A stretch of DNA of 64,000 nt, taken from positions 361,278 to 425,277 of the forward strand of contig SJOL01006417.1 in assembly GCA_004794785.1 (NCBI GenBank), read 5' to 3'. The notes beneath the pieces are model-generated. The model saw only the letters and a program-made list of their open reading frames with translations. It did not search any database and was not told the origin of the DNA. The position numbers and the translations under genes are program-made. This DNA is from Opisthorchis felineus (Eukaryota > Platyhelminthes > Trematoda > Opisthorchiida > Opisthorchiidae). Every line of letters starts with the position of its first letter. Position 1 is the first letter of the stretch. Shown in pieces: positions 22,171-35,334 of the stretch.

Positions 22171-23088
22171 TGCTGCCCATGGTGAAGTTGGGATTTGGGT
22201 GTATGTTACGTTGTATCATATTGTAGTGTATTGTATACTATCCAGATAACATGTGACCTGGCTTCCTAACCGGCGCAAACAACATGATTTCCATCTGTAG
22301 TTAACATGGTGGCTATGGCTACTCCACCCTGTGTACCACTCAAGTGAGTTCATTTTGCCGTTTTTGGGTTAACCTCTTTGGACTAGACAAAACACTTATT
22401 CTTTGATGAATTCTCCATCTTGTTAGGGGTTTCTGCAGTGTTAATCCAAGTGATCTGGAAGGTGGTGAAAATAACTTTGGATTTCCGTGACAAGACTCAG
22501 CAATTTCTATACAGTGTGTACGGAACACTAACTCTTTCGGAGCATTTAGTAGTTTTATTCCTACACGGAGGAATAACGTGCGCCTGTTCTTTGGGATACA
22601 TAACTCTTCCAAGCCATCTGATTACCTAAGCAGAAATAAGGGAGCGGTTGAATAATCCTGTAAAGTTGGAAGGTAAGGTCGGTCATCCGTTATTCTCCAG
22701 ACCGTTTGGCACCATCATTTAGCATAATCGGGGTGATTCCGCGAAGTTTCATCGCAAAACCTAGTCTGAAGTCACTGGTTACCGGCCTAAAATACCACTT
22801 GTAATTCCTGCAGTGTTTTATAGAATTCACTCTGGAGTAGTTAGTAGGCTACGCTAATTTTTAAATAGCCTTGCTACCGTGGACAGGTTCTATTTCGGTT
22901 GTCAGAAACCCAGTTAGCAAGCAAGGGTTCGATGGATGTCTTGTGCACCGTTACCACCAAAAATGAACGAAAGGGAGCAGACTGTCCCACGTCTTCCTAA
23001 AAGTTGAGTGTTGTGAGAATTCGGTAACTGTCTTCACCCGCATTACTTGTTATTGCGCTTCCTCTGAAGACGGTACCTTTGTTTTGAT

Positions 23089-23101
23089 GGGGGGGGGGGG
23101 G
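23089..23101 (+). repeat. G homopolymer, 13 nt
   Basis: Thirteen consecutive G. Such tracts are prone to length errors in sequencing and assembly. Confidence 0.9.
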
Positions 23102-23920
23102 TGGCTATCGGCTTTGTGTATCACATCTCTTGCAAACGGCAATGCAATGAACTTTTAGAGCCTGACCTGAATGCGTCTACTTCAGTAGAATTCACCAGGC
23201 TCCGAGAACACTTCCGAGAAGTTAATTTGAGCGTGTCAGTTCCATATTTATTTGGAGGAGCTCAGCTACTCGCTTGCTGGAACCGGAAGCAATTGCTTGT
23301 TTTTCGAACCAAGGATATCCACTTTTCCATCGCTTAATTTGAACTATTATGGACAGGCAACCTATCACGAACCTTTTAAGGGACTGTCTTCCTTGCTTTC
23401 AACCAGAATGTCTTTCTTGTCCGTAAGATTTTACTATGTGCTTAAGCGTCATGAACGGTTCGAAGACTTTGACGATCATGCATGTGCGAGCTAAAAACCA
23501 ATTTTACCATGTCATCCCGGCGTAGCAAACTCCTCCTACAAAAGAAATCCATATGAAAAGTTCTTCAGACCTGGGAGTTCTTCACGCAAATCTAGAAGCC
23601 CCATAATAAGCTGAAAATGGTATTTAAACCAAAGATTGTTTCTGATTCTGCCTGAAATTCTTTGGATGATTGTGGGTATTCTCTTGCTGTATTAAAATAC
23701 TCTACCATGTTACTAGCAGCGTTATCAAATCAGATGTCACTCTGTGAGAGCAACGGCTGTTCGGAAGTCAAAGTTAAGTTGGAATACAAACCAACGTTCA
23801 ACACCAATAAGCATTATTGATACCAAAATCGTATTGAAGCTGGTTGATTGTTGATTCTCGGTGTCACGAAAGCCCTAAAAGTAAGGACAAGAAGAGGTTC
23901 GTCTCGCTATTTTCGTTCCA

Positions 23921-24016
23921 GTTGTTGTTGTTGTTGTTGTTGTTGTTGTTAGCCCCTTAGTCTGTCTCTTACTGCATACTGCCACTAAATACAGATATTA
24001 TCGTCGTTGTTGTTGT

Positions 24017-24068
<52 letters not shown>

Positions 24069-24069
24069 G
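23921..24069 (+). repeat. (GTT)n microsatellite in two blocks
   Basis: Block one is (GTT)10 at 23921-23950. Block two covers 24001-24069, almost pure GTT with two interruptions by TCG. About 50 nt of unrelated sequence separates the blocks. Confidence 0.95.
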
Positions 24070-25540
24070 AGTCCTGAGTCTTCTAGGCATCTTAGCGAGG
24101 CATAGCAAAAATACTGGAGTATGCACGGCCAGTATATTGATTAAAATGACTAGATATTTACACCGTTCCTAGCAGTCTTTGTTTCCTTCATTTTTCTGCT
24201 ACACTCGGCACCTTCTATGAAGCAGTCCTGGTGAAAAAGTGGTACCTTTTCTTGCCATGGTGGGCCGACATATCACTAATACTGTTCTGTCAGGAACATG
24301 AAATGAAAGTGGGTCAGCTGACGATAACCAAACAAGATGATAGGTTCCATCGCCTATATTTTTCTTTTTGGCCAACCTGCTCACTTATAAGATCACTGAG
24401 TGAGTGACACTGCGTAGACATTGCGGGTTAATTGTGAGATTTTGTGCGGGCTTTCTACGAAAAAATCAACTATTTCTCAAGCCTAACGGATCTTGAACTT
24501 TTGAAAACTAGACAAATACTGTCATGTATCTGGTGTATTGTTTCAAACGTTCCTGCTTACAAAAGTAAATCTTTTAACCCTACTCATGTTAGTGATACAA
24601 GAGATGATTCCCCATTGAGCGGATCACCAGAGAAAAGCATGCTTCAGTGTGCTCAAAATTACTGTAAAAATGCAATTTAAAGATACTGTTTTGTGAATCA
24701 GAATCTCAAAAAGTACAGCCCAGTGTATTTAAAAATATAGGTCTGTGGATATCCGAAAGGTATAACTGACTGGCTGTATTCTCGCGCAATTGTTTATGCG
24801 AATACTTATTCCATACCCCATGCCAGGGCTTCGGTGGAACTGGATCAGACGCGTAACTTATTCAATGACAACTCTAGCCGCACTGTTACATTCTACGCTG
24901 GCTTTTTTCAGTTGACTGACGTCATAGATATCCCTAAAAACTGCGGCGGCGTTCGGGTATCCTGACGTTCCTGCAAACACACAAAGCAGCTTGGCTCTGA
25001 GCGTTATCCACCCCATAATTTGCTTGCGTCAAAATTTGCCTCCAATCTGCCCTCTGGCGTTCGTTATCATAATCCTATAGAAGTGTCCGTCATGTCCTAC
25101 GGGATTTGGATGGCGATTGAGGCTGTACAGTCAATCACTCTGCATTGATTTTGTGTAGTCTTATTTTTTGGTGTTTTGAAGATAATTACTTTTGTCAATT
25201 GGTAATCAGTAAAAGAGTTTCGGCTCTTATGATTTAGACTATCACCGATGCTTGTTGGAGTGTCAAAATTGTATACGATATAATTTTATGATTCATATTT
25301 CAGAGAGCTAGCGGGCAACGTAGTATTTTGGAGTCAGGTGGGAGGGGCGGTACACTCGAAAACAAACAACCACCATAGTCCAAATTAGATTTCATCCCTC
25401 TTCTTCAGTGCATGCGTTGTCTGGATGGAGGAAATACTAGAGGAAATACTAGGGGAAATGCTAGTCTCAAGAGATTTGGTAATTTTCAATGGAGTTTTCG
25501 TCCTGTTTAAGTGAGAGCTATTCACACTGCTGTTCAGCCG

Positions 25541-25700
25541 CTCGTGGTCGAACGGTTAAGCGGTCAACCACTGACCGAAAGGTCGCGAGTTCGAAACTCT
25601 ATGAGTTTCGTGAGAGGGGCACTGTTGATGATTCCCAATATGCATGAAACAGCTGTACAGTGTTTCTTGGTTTTCAGAATAGAATGGTATCAGTGACTGG
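25541..25700 (+). repeat. tRNA-derived SINE, copy 1
   Basis: The head carries Pol III boxes: A box near TGGTCGAACGGT (25545-25556) and B box GTTCGAAAC (25589-25597). Between them lies the hairpin GACC-GAAA-GGTC. The body CACTGTTGATGATTCCCAA ... ATGAAACAGCTGT aligns with the minus strand of 43023-43172, so this is a dispersed family and not a lone tRNA. A functional tRNA is excluded because the T-stem pairs poorly. Confidence 0.6.
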
Positions 25701-28700
25701 ACGAAATCGAAATTGAAAATTACGGCTAAACTACTAGTGACATTTGTAACTTCGACCAATAGAGCAATACGTTTCCTGAAACCTGAGTCTCTTGTTTATA
25801 CTGGTTGCTTGCGTATTCTAACAGTCTGAACACCGAACAGTTTTATGTGAGCGGAATTTTGCAGCCGCGATTCCTCTACATATTTCTGTGCAGTGGCTGT
25901 GTATGGGGTTACTGCTTGGAAGGTGATATTGCAAATGATGCTGTACAATAGCGCGTTTTTCCTAACTTTCAAAAGGAAGGGATTGGTGAACTGAAAATTT
26001 TAAGTCACTGCCTGGTCAATAGCTGAAAATGGGATATTCCTAGTACACTGGACACATTCTCATTTTCCTTCACGTATGAACATGCGCCTCAGGTACGAAA
26101 ACAAGCTTTATCTCAGGTTTGGCCATTCATGTTAGGCTTATAGTGTTAATCCGTGACTTGGAGATAGTACAACTCTAACGCCATTACTCTCGAATTGGTT
26201 TCATAATCGGCAAACTTGTGGACAGCACATCGTTGATCTTATGAATGAGAGACCGGGGAAAAGTAGATTACTAGCTTTCTCCTTTGGGGAGATATTGTAC
26301 CTGGATGTGACCTATAGCCTCTAAAATCCGTGCATCGGGTGGTAGAATTATTGCCAAAAATGTGAAAGCTAGCAGAAATTATTTTTGAAAAAAATATTCA
26401 GCAACCTTGGACTACCTTTGTTTCCTGTTTTAAATTGCCTGGAACCTTAATGTCGGTTGTTGGTCTAAAGTAAACTAGATTGTTTATTGGGTGATTTGGA
26501 TGGTGCCTGGTAACTCTATGAGAGGTAACTTGTATGTTTTAATCTGATGTTTCAAAGCGGCTACACCGTCAACTTAATTCATATGAAGTTTTGCCTTGGA
26601 TCAATCGATGCTATATTCTCCAGTCTGTACTGAATAGTGAAAAAAGCCTGCATTATCTTACGAAACCACTCGAAAGTCACCCTAGGAATAGCTGACATCT
26701 GGGAATCTTCCCGATCTTATGATCACTTAGTGACAGGTTGGCGTTTCCGAAATTCTACAACACTTCTGAGGGAATCGGTTTCTAAGTAGACTCTGGTCGT
26801 AGGATGACAGATAAGAGGTACGTTCTAAACCTACCTTGACTTGAAAGATTGGTTGCTCGTATTCCGGCTTCAATAATCTTATCACCGAGGCAACGAGCTA
26901 ACATTAGCAATGAACTGGTGTTTGGGCAAATATTCGGTTTTGAAGCAGAATCACCCTTAAGCAGAGAATAAGCCATCACTTATGGATGGTTGAGGCATTT
27001 ACCACAAACGCTCAACAACCATCCAAAAGGAGCAATTTTTTCTTCGCAAAATTCACCACAAACGAGTGCACTTAACCGAAAACGTCTTTCATGCAGAACC
27101 CCCCAGCGGGAATTTGAAGGAAGACTGGCCATTATATACCAATGCGAGACAGTATATTCTCTTCATGTGACCCACCTGATTTCCCTGCAAATTACCGTGA
27201 ATTCCTGGCACCTGACCGATCCCAGTTACAAGCCTGCTGTTACGCTCCAACTGGACTGTCCATCCAACTTTTTTTGTGTTTGTGTTGGATAAGTCTCCCA
27301 AACAATGCAGGGTTATTCCTGCTGGTGGTTTTTTGTGAACTATCGCCCAGATGTGTCGCTTTTAGTGCTGACCAGAGACTTGGATGCAACTACGTTGATT
27401 GTTTTCACCATCAGAGAACTAAGCATTTCAGTCCTCATCCTGATTTTTCTCCTTGACTTTTTCTTTGAAGTTCTTTCCTTAGTGCTCTGTAGTGGTTAGG
27501 CATCAGTATTTACCGGTGATGTGTTGCTGTCGAACATGATTCTGTATTGGATGACACATTCGTCAAAACTACCAGAAATTCTACGATTTTGCAATCTGTC
27601 CGCGACTGCCAATATACGTATAGGGGAATCTAAAGGAGAAAGAGTTACCGTGAAGTGCTAACGGATTAGTTGTTGATATTAGTGTATTTTTTAGCCGTAT
27701 GAACCCGGTTTTATGCAACTTAAAACCCGTCATTTCGTTACCTTGAGTTCAAATCCTATATTCCTATCGTTCAGATGCATTTTAGTGCCTTTTACTACAA
27801 ATCTTGGGGTTTATAGAATTTATTCAGAAGCGAAATCGTTCATTGGAAGTGAAAGCTGTTGACTCTTCATGGAAGTGAAATTACCTTCCAGAAGTAAGAA
27901 ATTCCACGAAAATCCGACTGATGTGATTGGGAGTGAAGTTTCTTCCGGTCCATCTTTGTGGGAACTGTTGAAAGTTGATGAGGTAATTTGTGAATGTCTG
28001 TCAAATGTCGTTTTGGTACGTATCTGTACGAACTGTGGGAACACCTCATCTGCTTGTGCTCCTTACACATCTGTAAAAGAGGTAACAAGTAACGTGAAAA
28101 ACAGATCAGAACACGTTCGTAGGTTGCAAAGTACCTGAATATCTGATAGTTTTAACGTCAAAACTCTGATTCTCATTTGAGTGCCTGAGAAGGCGGAAAG
28201 CACTGCGCCCTCCAACCAGAAACCACTCATGCAGAACGGTTCAGTTTGGTCCATTCTGAAAAATCATCCTTCTTACAGCGAATCATCTTGATGAACATTT
28301 CGAAAGCATAAACAGTACAACGCACTGTTATGTCCTATCATATGCTAACTATCAGTGAATATTCCCTGAGACAAAGGTCACCTTTGCCATCAACGAGACA
28401 GAAGTCACATCCTCTATGAGCAACTGATCTGAAAAACCACCGTGTCGAGTGCTCCAGAACAATGTTTTCGCCTTCACTATTGCGTTTTTTAATACTTATT
28501 TCAGCAACGAAGTCGAATTTAACGCATTCTTAAGTGTTTGGTTCCGTCACTGGATGTGTTTGTCGTGCGGAAGAAGTACCAGGATTAATGTTACCTGAGC
28601 TGGGTTATGGTGACTTGCACTTGTTAACATGCGCAAGCAACAGATTATCCCGTCAAGTAATGTGAATCTACGGGACATGTAAAAAACTGCTTGTCATATT

Positions 28701-31276
28701 TCAAAACCATTTAGTGTGCACCCGGGCTGATGGCCCATGAGTTCACTGACATACTTTAAAGCTAAGCTTTTTTAATTCACCCGGGTGTTAAAATTCAGTC
28801 TCGCATAGCTTAATGTCCACGCATTTTGATAAACTTCAAGAGGTTGGTACCCTTTGGATACCGTTTTCGACCAAATATTGATCACACAATATTCTCATCT
28901 AGCTGTTACTTATAGTTTTCTTTGGCTTGTAAACCCGTTGAAGGTTTTTTCGTTTCCTTACGTAATTTCCGATATCCTTAGCTTTTTCCGTTTACATACG
29001 GCCACTTTTTGGGTTTTAACATTATTATTTCTATTACATCGCTCTTGTTTGTCATCACTCAAAGAATCACTGCTTGCACATCTGTGTACTGCTTCTTATA
29101 ATATTGGCTGCTCTCAAAAGACTGAGCAAATGAAGTTCGCGTAAACAACTTCAACTTACGAAGTGTGTAACACCTTAAGTTATACGCTGAACGAAAATTC
29201 TGGTGAATAAAACATAACAAACATACAAAACAAGCATACAGTGTTTGTGGCAATTTAATGGAAGAGCACACGTTGACCCTGTGACTTGCGCACTGTGTTG
29301 ACTAGAGTGTGACCTAGATGTACTGCTGTGTGATACTATCTTCGACTATCTGTTGAGTGGAAGTTGGACTGTCGAAAATCTGAATGCCATTCGTGACAAT
29401 AACTTTGGAGGATGGATCAGCACATTCTGGCTAAATTTAACTCCTGAATGGTAACAACTCGCCTAATGATATTCACCGATGTCACAAGTAGAAATGTGCT
29501 TTTAAGCAGAGTCGTGCCCGGGAATATACTTTATGTATAACAGTATCCTGATTTCTACATCAACTGCTACCGCCCTAGTTCAGACGGGACACAGCCAAGT
29601 AGAATCGCTTTGAGAACTTTGTATGCAGTTCTTAGACTGCCGTATAGCGTTGAAGAAGGATCACAGATTGTGAACGAGTGAAACGTGTTCTGCCGTATAA
29701 GGTAAGGGAGAAACGGCAAGATACTATGCATATCTAAGTGAACAGCATGTTTTAAAAATGCTGCAGTCTTACAACAAGTTGATGAGTTCATGCTTGAGTA
29801 TACCTGCGCATTACAAGACTTTGAAGTTGCAGACACAGGAGTTTATACCCATCCAGTATTTTTATTCAAATTACCTTATATCTTTGAAAATGGATATGTG
29901 ATTACCCTCATGCCGGTACATCCCGAACAAAAAATATCAGTGTAAGTACAGTGTTAACAGAGGCAAATGCAACAAGATTTGGCTAGGTAATCATTTCGAC
30001 CCATTTTGTGGGTGAAACGCCCCGGTTGAAATAATGATATGAAGTCCTCAACCCTGCAATATGAGCAGTCAAACGTCTACTTTTTCCAGAGATATGCAGG
30101 GTGCAGTGAACAGATTACCATTAGAGTTTCTGGGTTGTATTTCGCAATGAGTTTTTTTTCTTGAGTGGCCATCCAATGCACCAAATCTGGTCTTAGGCCA
30201 AGGGATCACAGCAGAGCAGACTTAATTCGGCATATTTCTTTCGGTGAGTTTATTCTGAAGAATGATGCTCCTTTGCTACCCGTGTGCTATACCAGTTATT
30301 TATTCGTGTACGATCCAGAGTGAGTAAGCAGTTGCCATTTCATTTGGCGTCATGAAGTGCAATAAACACCTGGATCGTGAACTGATGTGACAGTAAAATC
30401 AACAACCAAAGCAGTGTCATTTGCTTTCTTTCGTTCATCCAAAGGGGAAATAACAAATGACAAGATAGTAACAGTGGTTTAATGTTAGGCATATTGGGGA
30501 CTGAACACAACAAGTTTTTTTTTGGGTTTTAGTATTGTAATTGGGAATTTGAATGAATTTGGGAAGGTAACGCCAGAAACCCCTGTATTAGGACAAATCG
30601 GACGAACAGGACATCCATGCGTCTTACCAAATTCTAACAAGCCAGAAAATTTCAGTTACTTGGCGATAATTGACTGAATAAATTTTCCTGGAACTCACAG
30701 TTTCATTGGTGGGATATCGTCACCACTCAGATTGTCCAACCTGGTCGGCTGATAAATGCGTAGTCCGGAAAGCAGTAACTTGACACCAAAAAACGAGTGT
30801 TTTTTCTTCGATCACTCTGCGACTGTCTATGTGGTTCCAGTGGGATGAGCTTGTGGATGAGCTTGTCGAGACCCGAACATAACTTTGCGTTAAGTCAAGA
30901 CAGTATATTTTGTGAGTAAGAAGCTTCGGCCCTTTGGTGTCTTAATATGAAGCATGACACAGACCAAACTAATGGGAAATTGCTATTTTTCATTCTACGG
31001 AAGCATAACCATTCGTTTCTAAAAGCAGCAAGGCTTTATGCCTATCCAATCAACTACAAAGGAGATCTTAACTTACAAAGAACACTTGCCAATGAGAATG
31101 AATAAACTCTAAGTTTTGAATGACTGATTAACATAGTAAACGAGGTTCTAACTCACCAAAAACCATCAAGCCATTGGCTGGCCAGAATCAGGCCTCACAA
31201 ATGATGCTCATACCACCTTCCACATATGCTGCCAGGTTTTCTGCTGGTCACGTGATCCCATCTGATCGCGGCTATG

Positions 31277-31278
<2 letters not shown>
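25701..31278. other. Unassigned DNA
   Basis: No supported gene or repeat. The frame at 27869-28138 (89 codons, on the + strand) has a reasonable amino-acid mix including CTNCGNTSSAC, but no family resemblance and no visible splice context. Confidence 0.3.

Positions 31279-31314
<36 letters not shown>
31279..31314. repeat. (AT)18 microsatellite
   Basis: Thirty-six nt of perfect AT repeat. It produces artificial Tyr-Ile stretches in overlapping frames on both strands. Confidence 0.95.
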
Positions 31315-31318
<4 letters not shown>

Positions 31319-33373
31319 CCACTTGTGATGTGCTCAATAATGAATTCCCCACAGCTTCGTGAATGAAAAATCCTGTAGGCTGGTTTTGACAACATTGAGG
31401 TGCGGACTTGGCTTGCAGTGCGTTTACCAGGTGATTTAATAACAGTTACTGCGCACCAGTGGTCTTTTAGCCTGGGGCCATAGCAGGAAATTGCCATCAA
31501 CCTTGCGTGAATAGGCTAGTTTTCGAGGCAACCGACACTTCTGACAGCAAATATAGGTAGCGTTGCCGCATCAACCTTTCCAAACAAAAAATTGTGGATA
31601 TCGAAACTCAGGTAACCACCAAGGCTCGATTAACTAGATCAAGAATACAAAGGGTCTGTAAACTGATAGCGGGATCAGGTTTCAACGAGGTTTAGAAATG
31701 TACCGGAATAATGATAGAACGATCACTTGGCCGTTGATATGTTTACCGAGCTTGGCAATTAGCTTGCAAACGTTTCGTCATCAATTGAGTTGACATTATC
31801 AGTACGCGGTTTGTTGGAATTGGCCGAGAGACACTGTGCTTCTCAGCTTTTCGGTATTAGTCAGTTTCATATGCGGAACAAAATCTTCATTGTCGTTCAC
31901 CAATTGTTTGCTATTTTCACTAACATAACCACCGTTGCTTAAACAGTAGTCTGTAAGGAGCTAGATGTCGCTCGATTATGAGCCGACTCAAGATTAGGCC
32001 GTTAGCGGTTCACCAAAGCCTTCGGTTCGTTCATTAATTACAAGTTAATTACACTCACATCGGTCAGTTGCAGCCGGAGGATTTTGGTCCGAAAATCTCA
32101 CTGAATTGGTGGAATGGCGGTGATTTCCAATAATTTTGGCTTTTGTGCATCTGCTGGATCTGGTTCTCGTGAATAACCCTAAATTTTAAGCTATACAGCA
32201 CTAAACCATTCATAATAGATGAATGAAAATCTCGCGCGGGAAAACAATCTACCAGTTGCAAACAACCAGCTTCCTACGAGATGCCATCGCCTGAAAAGCC
32301 AGTCAGCTTCAAACCGTGTGAACTGAGTCGGTACGATTGTAAAGAGGAAGCGTTTTATGCTTTCTTAGTGCAAGTCGATCACACTGGTCATCAGCTCTGC
32401 GTAGGTGAATAGAAAGTGTCCGCGAACATCGGGAAGGTTACTGATTTTAGCACTTTAGAACATTGATGAGATTTGTGTCCCTGTCGACCCACAGTATGAA
32501 GAATGTAATCGTATCGTTCTGTTAAAATCATCTGAACCGCTTCTGCTTACCGTTAATTATCAAACCTATAGAGAAAACTTTGAAATCTACTCAGTGCTTA
32601 AAACACCGCTAGCTGGTCACAAAGCTGAGCCAAAACTTCCTGAAGCGTACGTTACCCATGATACCCATGATACCCATAAACTATTCTGGTGTACCCAAAG
32701 TTATGTCCTAATTTTTCATTTCACAATTAATTTTCTTTAAGCTGATGCCAACGATTTGGCTATTGGAAGCGTTGAAAATGCACAAAACTTTCGGGTTTCT
32801 GCCCTGCATTTAGACCATTATACTTATGACTTTCACCTGGCTGAATGAACAACGTTTACTCTAGTCAACAGCTTACTTTATGTCAGCGAACCGCCTGTGC
32901 GCAAGGGTTACCTAATAGCTATTCACAAAAGATCCTCGGACTATGACAACGGGAGCAGTCACTCGGGCGACACAAGTACGGACAGCACTTTTGCAACAAT
33001 AGAAATCGAGCACGCATCAACATGTCAATCAGAATGAACGGACTTACTATCTTGTCACTTTGCAGCAGTTGTTTTGTACTGAACTATTCTATAACAATTC
33101 CGGTCCACATATTCTCTTACTGCTAGAGTACCGAAAGATATTGGGAAAGTCTCCCCATGGATCATACCTAATTTGTATTGACACAGTCGTTTCTCCATTC
33201 CTTAGTTCTCCTGAAGACAGCTATTAGATCTTAAACCAACCTAAACCAACGTCATTAACATTTTCGGTACTATCCGTTTTATCACTTTAAAATGGGTGAG
33301 CATGCTAAAAAATATAATGCAAACATAATTACGAAAAAACTGAAGAAATAACCCCCGTTGCGAATTATGTTAG
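31315..33373. other. Unassigned DNA
   Basis: No gene recognised. A 9-nt unit TACCCATGA is repeated about three times from 32653. Confidence 0.3.
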
Positions 33374-33660
33374 TTTCAACTGGAGACGCAAATGAATCTC
33401 GGTTAAAACTCCCTTTTATGGTATTCTCCAATTGAATGTGCTTCTAAGAGACTGTCTGATGTTTTAGCTGGCACGATATTCGAGATATCGCAGGATATTT
33501 TGTAGACAGAAACTCGAGGATTGTGCGCATTAAATTAGCCCCAAAAGGGCGAAACCGGTGGTGGACTGTCGAACAATTTTTAACAACCTCAAGAGCAGTG
33601 TATCCCAATCAATACATTACACTGCGATATGTCAAATACCGTGCCAGCTGAAACATGAGG
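33374..33660. repeat. Hammerhead-type dispersed repeat, copy C (two pieces in opposite orientation)
   Basis: 33374 to about 33500, + strand, matches 52512-52635: TTTCAACTGGAGAC, then GTTTTAGCTGGCACGATATT and CGAGATATCGCAGG. From 33660 back to about 33500 on the minus strand the same unit recurs (ATGTTTCAGCTGGCACGGTA, TTCGACAGTCC.CCACCGG, then GAGTTTCTGTC). The two pieces meet tail to tail near 33500. Confidence 0.6.
33525..33570 (+). ncRNA. Decayed hammerhead-like motif (copy C)
   Basis: This copy has a perfect stem II, GCCC-CAAAA-GGGC, directly followed by GAAAC and, 11 nt later, CTGTC. The CUGAUGA core block is degraded to an AAATTA-like sequence, so this copy should be inactive. It corroborates the stem II and GUC parts of copy A. 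Confidence 0.4.
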
Positions 33661-34959
33661 CAGCTAGGGTGCAACACTTTTGTTGAGAAAAAAATGAGGA
33701 GTTCTGGCAGGATTATCATCATTACCAGAATAATTTGCAAATACGTTTATTTCGTAAACCGCGTGCAGTTGGTGAGCAAAGAGCAGTGATGGTGGAAACG
33801 TAGAAACTAGATTCATCCGATTAGCATCAAAAAGCAAAACGGATCGTCGGCTGCAGAACGGTTTTCGCAAACCTTATAAGTATTATGTTCTCCAACGTTG
33901 CTTGTAGGTCAATTACGCACGTATAATCACGTAAAATAATAATAATAAATTATAAATAATAATAAACAAACCAGTCAGGTCCGCAGGGACATTCAAAAAT
34001 AGTATTTTATTCCCGAATCAGACTTTTCCCTCGCATCTTCTCACTTATGAGAATACAATCTGCTCCAGGCCCCAAGAGTGAAATTTGTTCACACAGTCTA
34101 TAAATTCCACGTTTTATCCAGTAGGTAGCCAGAAGACGACAGTCCAAAAAGAAGTGACCGAAGCTGTTTTCTATGGTAAGTGGTGAAAGCCATGTGAAAG
34201 CCTTACTTAAACTAGCTTGTCGGTTTGTTACACTCCACACCTAGAACTAGTCTTTGACTTAGAAGAGATGGGAACTTGTATAATATTGATTGTGAATTCG
34301 AGTACATGTTGTCCAGACAAGATGGCAGATACCCACGGGTGTGAAGTCTGTCATTTGATTGACCTATGATTGCTCGCGTTTCAGTTCACGAGCATATAAA
34401 ACCTTACCTTTTCTACGTCAGTACGAACCAGGGCTGTGGGACATGAACTCCATGAACTGCATGAAAGGTTAACTATGACTCCAATGGAAACCGAATGGTA
34501 AATCCATCGGATAGAGATATGATGAATCAGTGTGGGTATGAAGCGTATTCCTACAAATGTGGTCAGTGTCGGTAGGTTTTTGTTCTGCCAGAGACGCTCG
34601 TTTTTCGTACATATGATGTATACTTATCTTTCTGTTCACAAAACGTTTGCTCATAGCGAACCAAGAAGTTCCCATGACACAAAAGCTTGGACAGAACACG
34701 AGTTTAGTCAAACTGAAATGGTGCATTATTGACAATCAACAATGTACATCAACCACTGCCAATCAAGCAACCAGATCTTGATGCGCGTAACTGTCGTGTT
34801 ATAGTAAGTGGCCGTGTGCTGCATTGGGTGGGCAATCAATCATATCAGCTGGCGGCGATATCTCTCTGTTTCAGCCCTATGCGTAGTAATAGTACAACGC
34901 CATGTGTCGGTTGCTCTTAAACGTATATGGATTTAGTTGATGTCTTTTTGCTGCTCAGG
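33661..34959. other. Unassigned DNA
   Basis: Only an AAT-rich simple repeat near 33937-33966 stands out. No gene recognised. Confidence 0.3.
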
Positions 34960-35334
34960 AATCAGAAACGTTGCCAGAAAGGCTGACCGAGGTCTCCCAG
35001 TCCTTCGACATATGCATCGCTCCAAAAAATTGCAGTCATGCTATGGGACATGCGGTCTTTGAACAAGCCTTTTCAAATTCAAGGAGTAACAATGGAAGTT
35101 GTGGACCAAGGTACGTATTTCGGAAGTTGCACTAGCTCTGACGGCGATGTGACAGGCGAGTTCAAAAGGCCACAGTTGTGTTCGCCAATTTGTTTTCAAT
35201 TTGTGTGCATCAAAATGACATATCGCTATGTATCAAATGACACTTACGTCAAACTACCGTATTGTTGTACGGCCGGGAGACTTGGCCCATTTTCGGCGAA
35301 CAGTATGAGGTATTTTCAGATATTTGACCACTGA
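34960..35334 (+). pseudogene. LINE RT connection-segment remnant
   Basis: The + strand reads ESETLPERLTEVSQSFDICI then APKNCSHA; after a frameshift at about 35035 it reads DMRSLNKPFQIQGVTMEVVD then GTYFGSCTSSDGDVTGEF. This corresponds to the family AQVFLDELTKVIPSFGMHFAPTKCKVM..DMQSLNTPLTIQGEVLEVVERFTYLGSCISSDCSVTDEV. It ends with MRYFQIFDH, equivalent to LRRLQVFDH. It is a short, dead copy. Confidence 0.65.

Larger units (their letters stand above)
22171..25540. other. Unassigned DNA with microsatellites
   Basis: No gene recognised. From about here on, base composition is visibly richer in A+T than in the first 22 kb. A 12-13-nt unit (GAGGAAATACTAG-like) is repeated three times near 25429-25465. 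Confidence 0.3.

Noticed and set aside
30845..30875. GATGAGCTTGTG repeated twice, looked like part of a ribozyme or minisatellite
   Set aside because: Only two units, no GAAA core and no stems.
31174..31500. Open frames with long Tyr-Ile runs on both strands
   Set aside because: They are produced by the (AT)18 microsatellite; no coding signal outside it.
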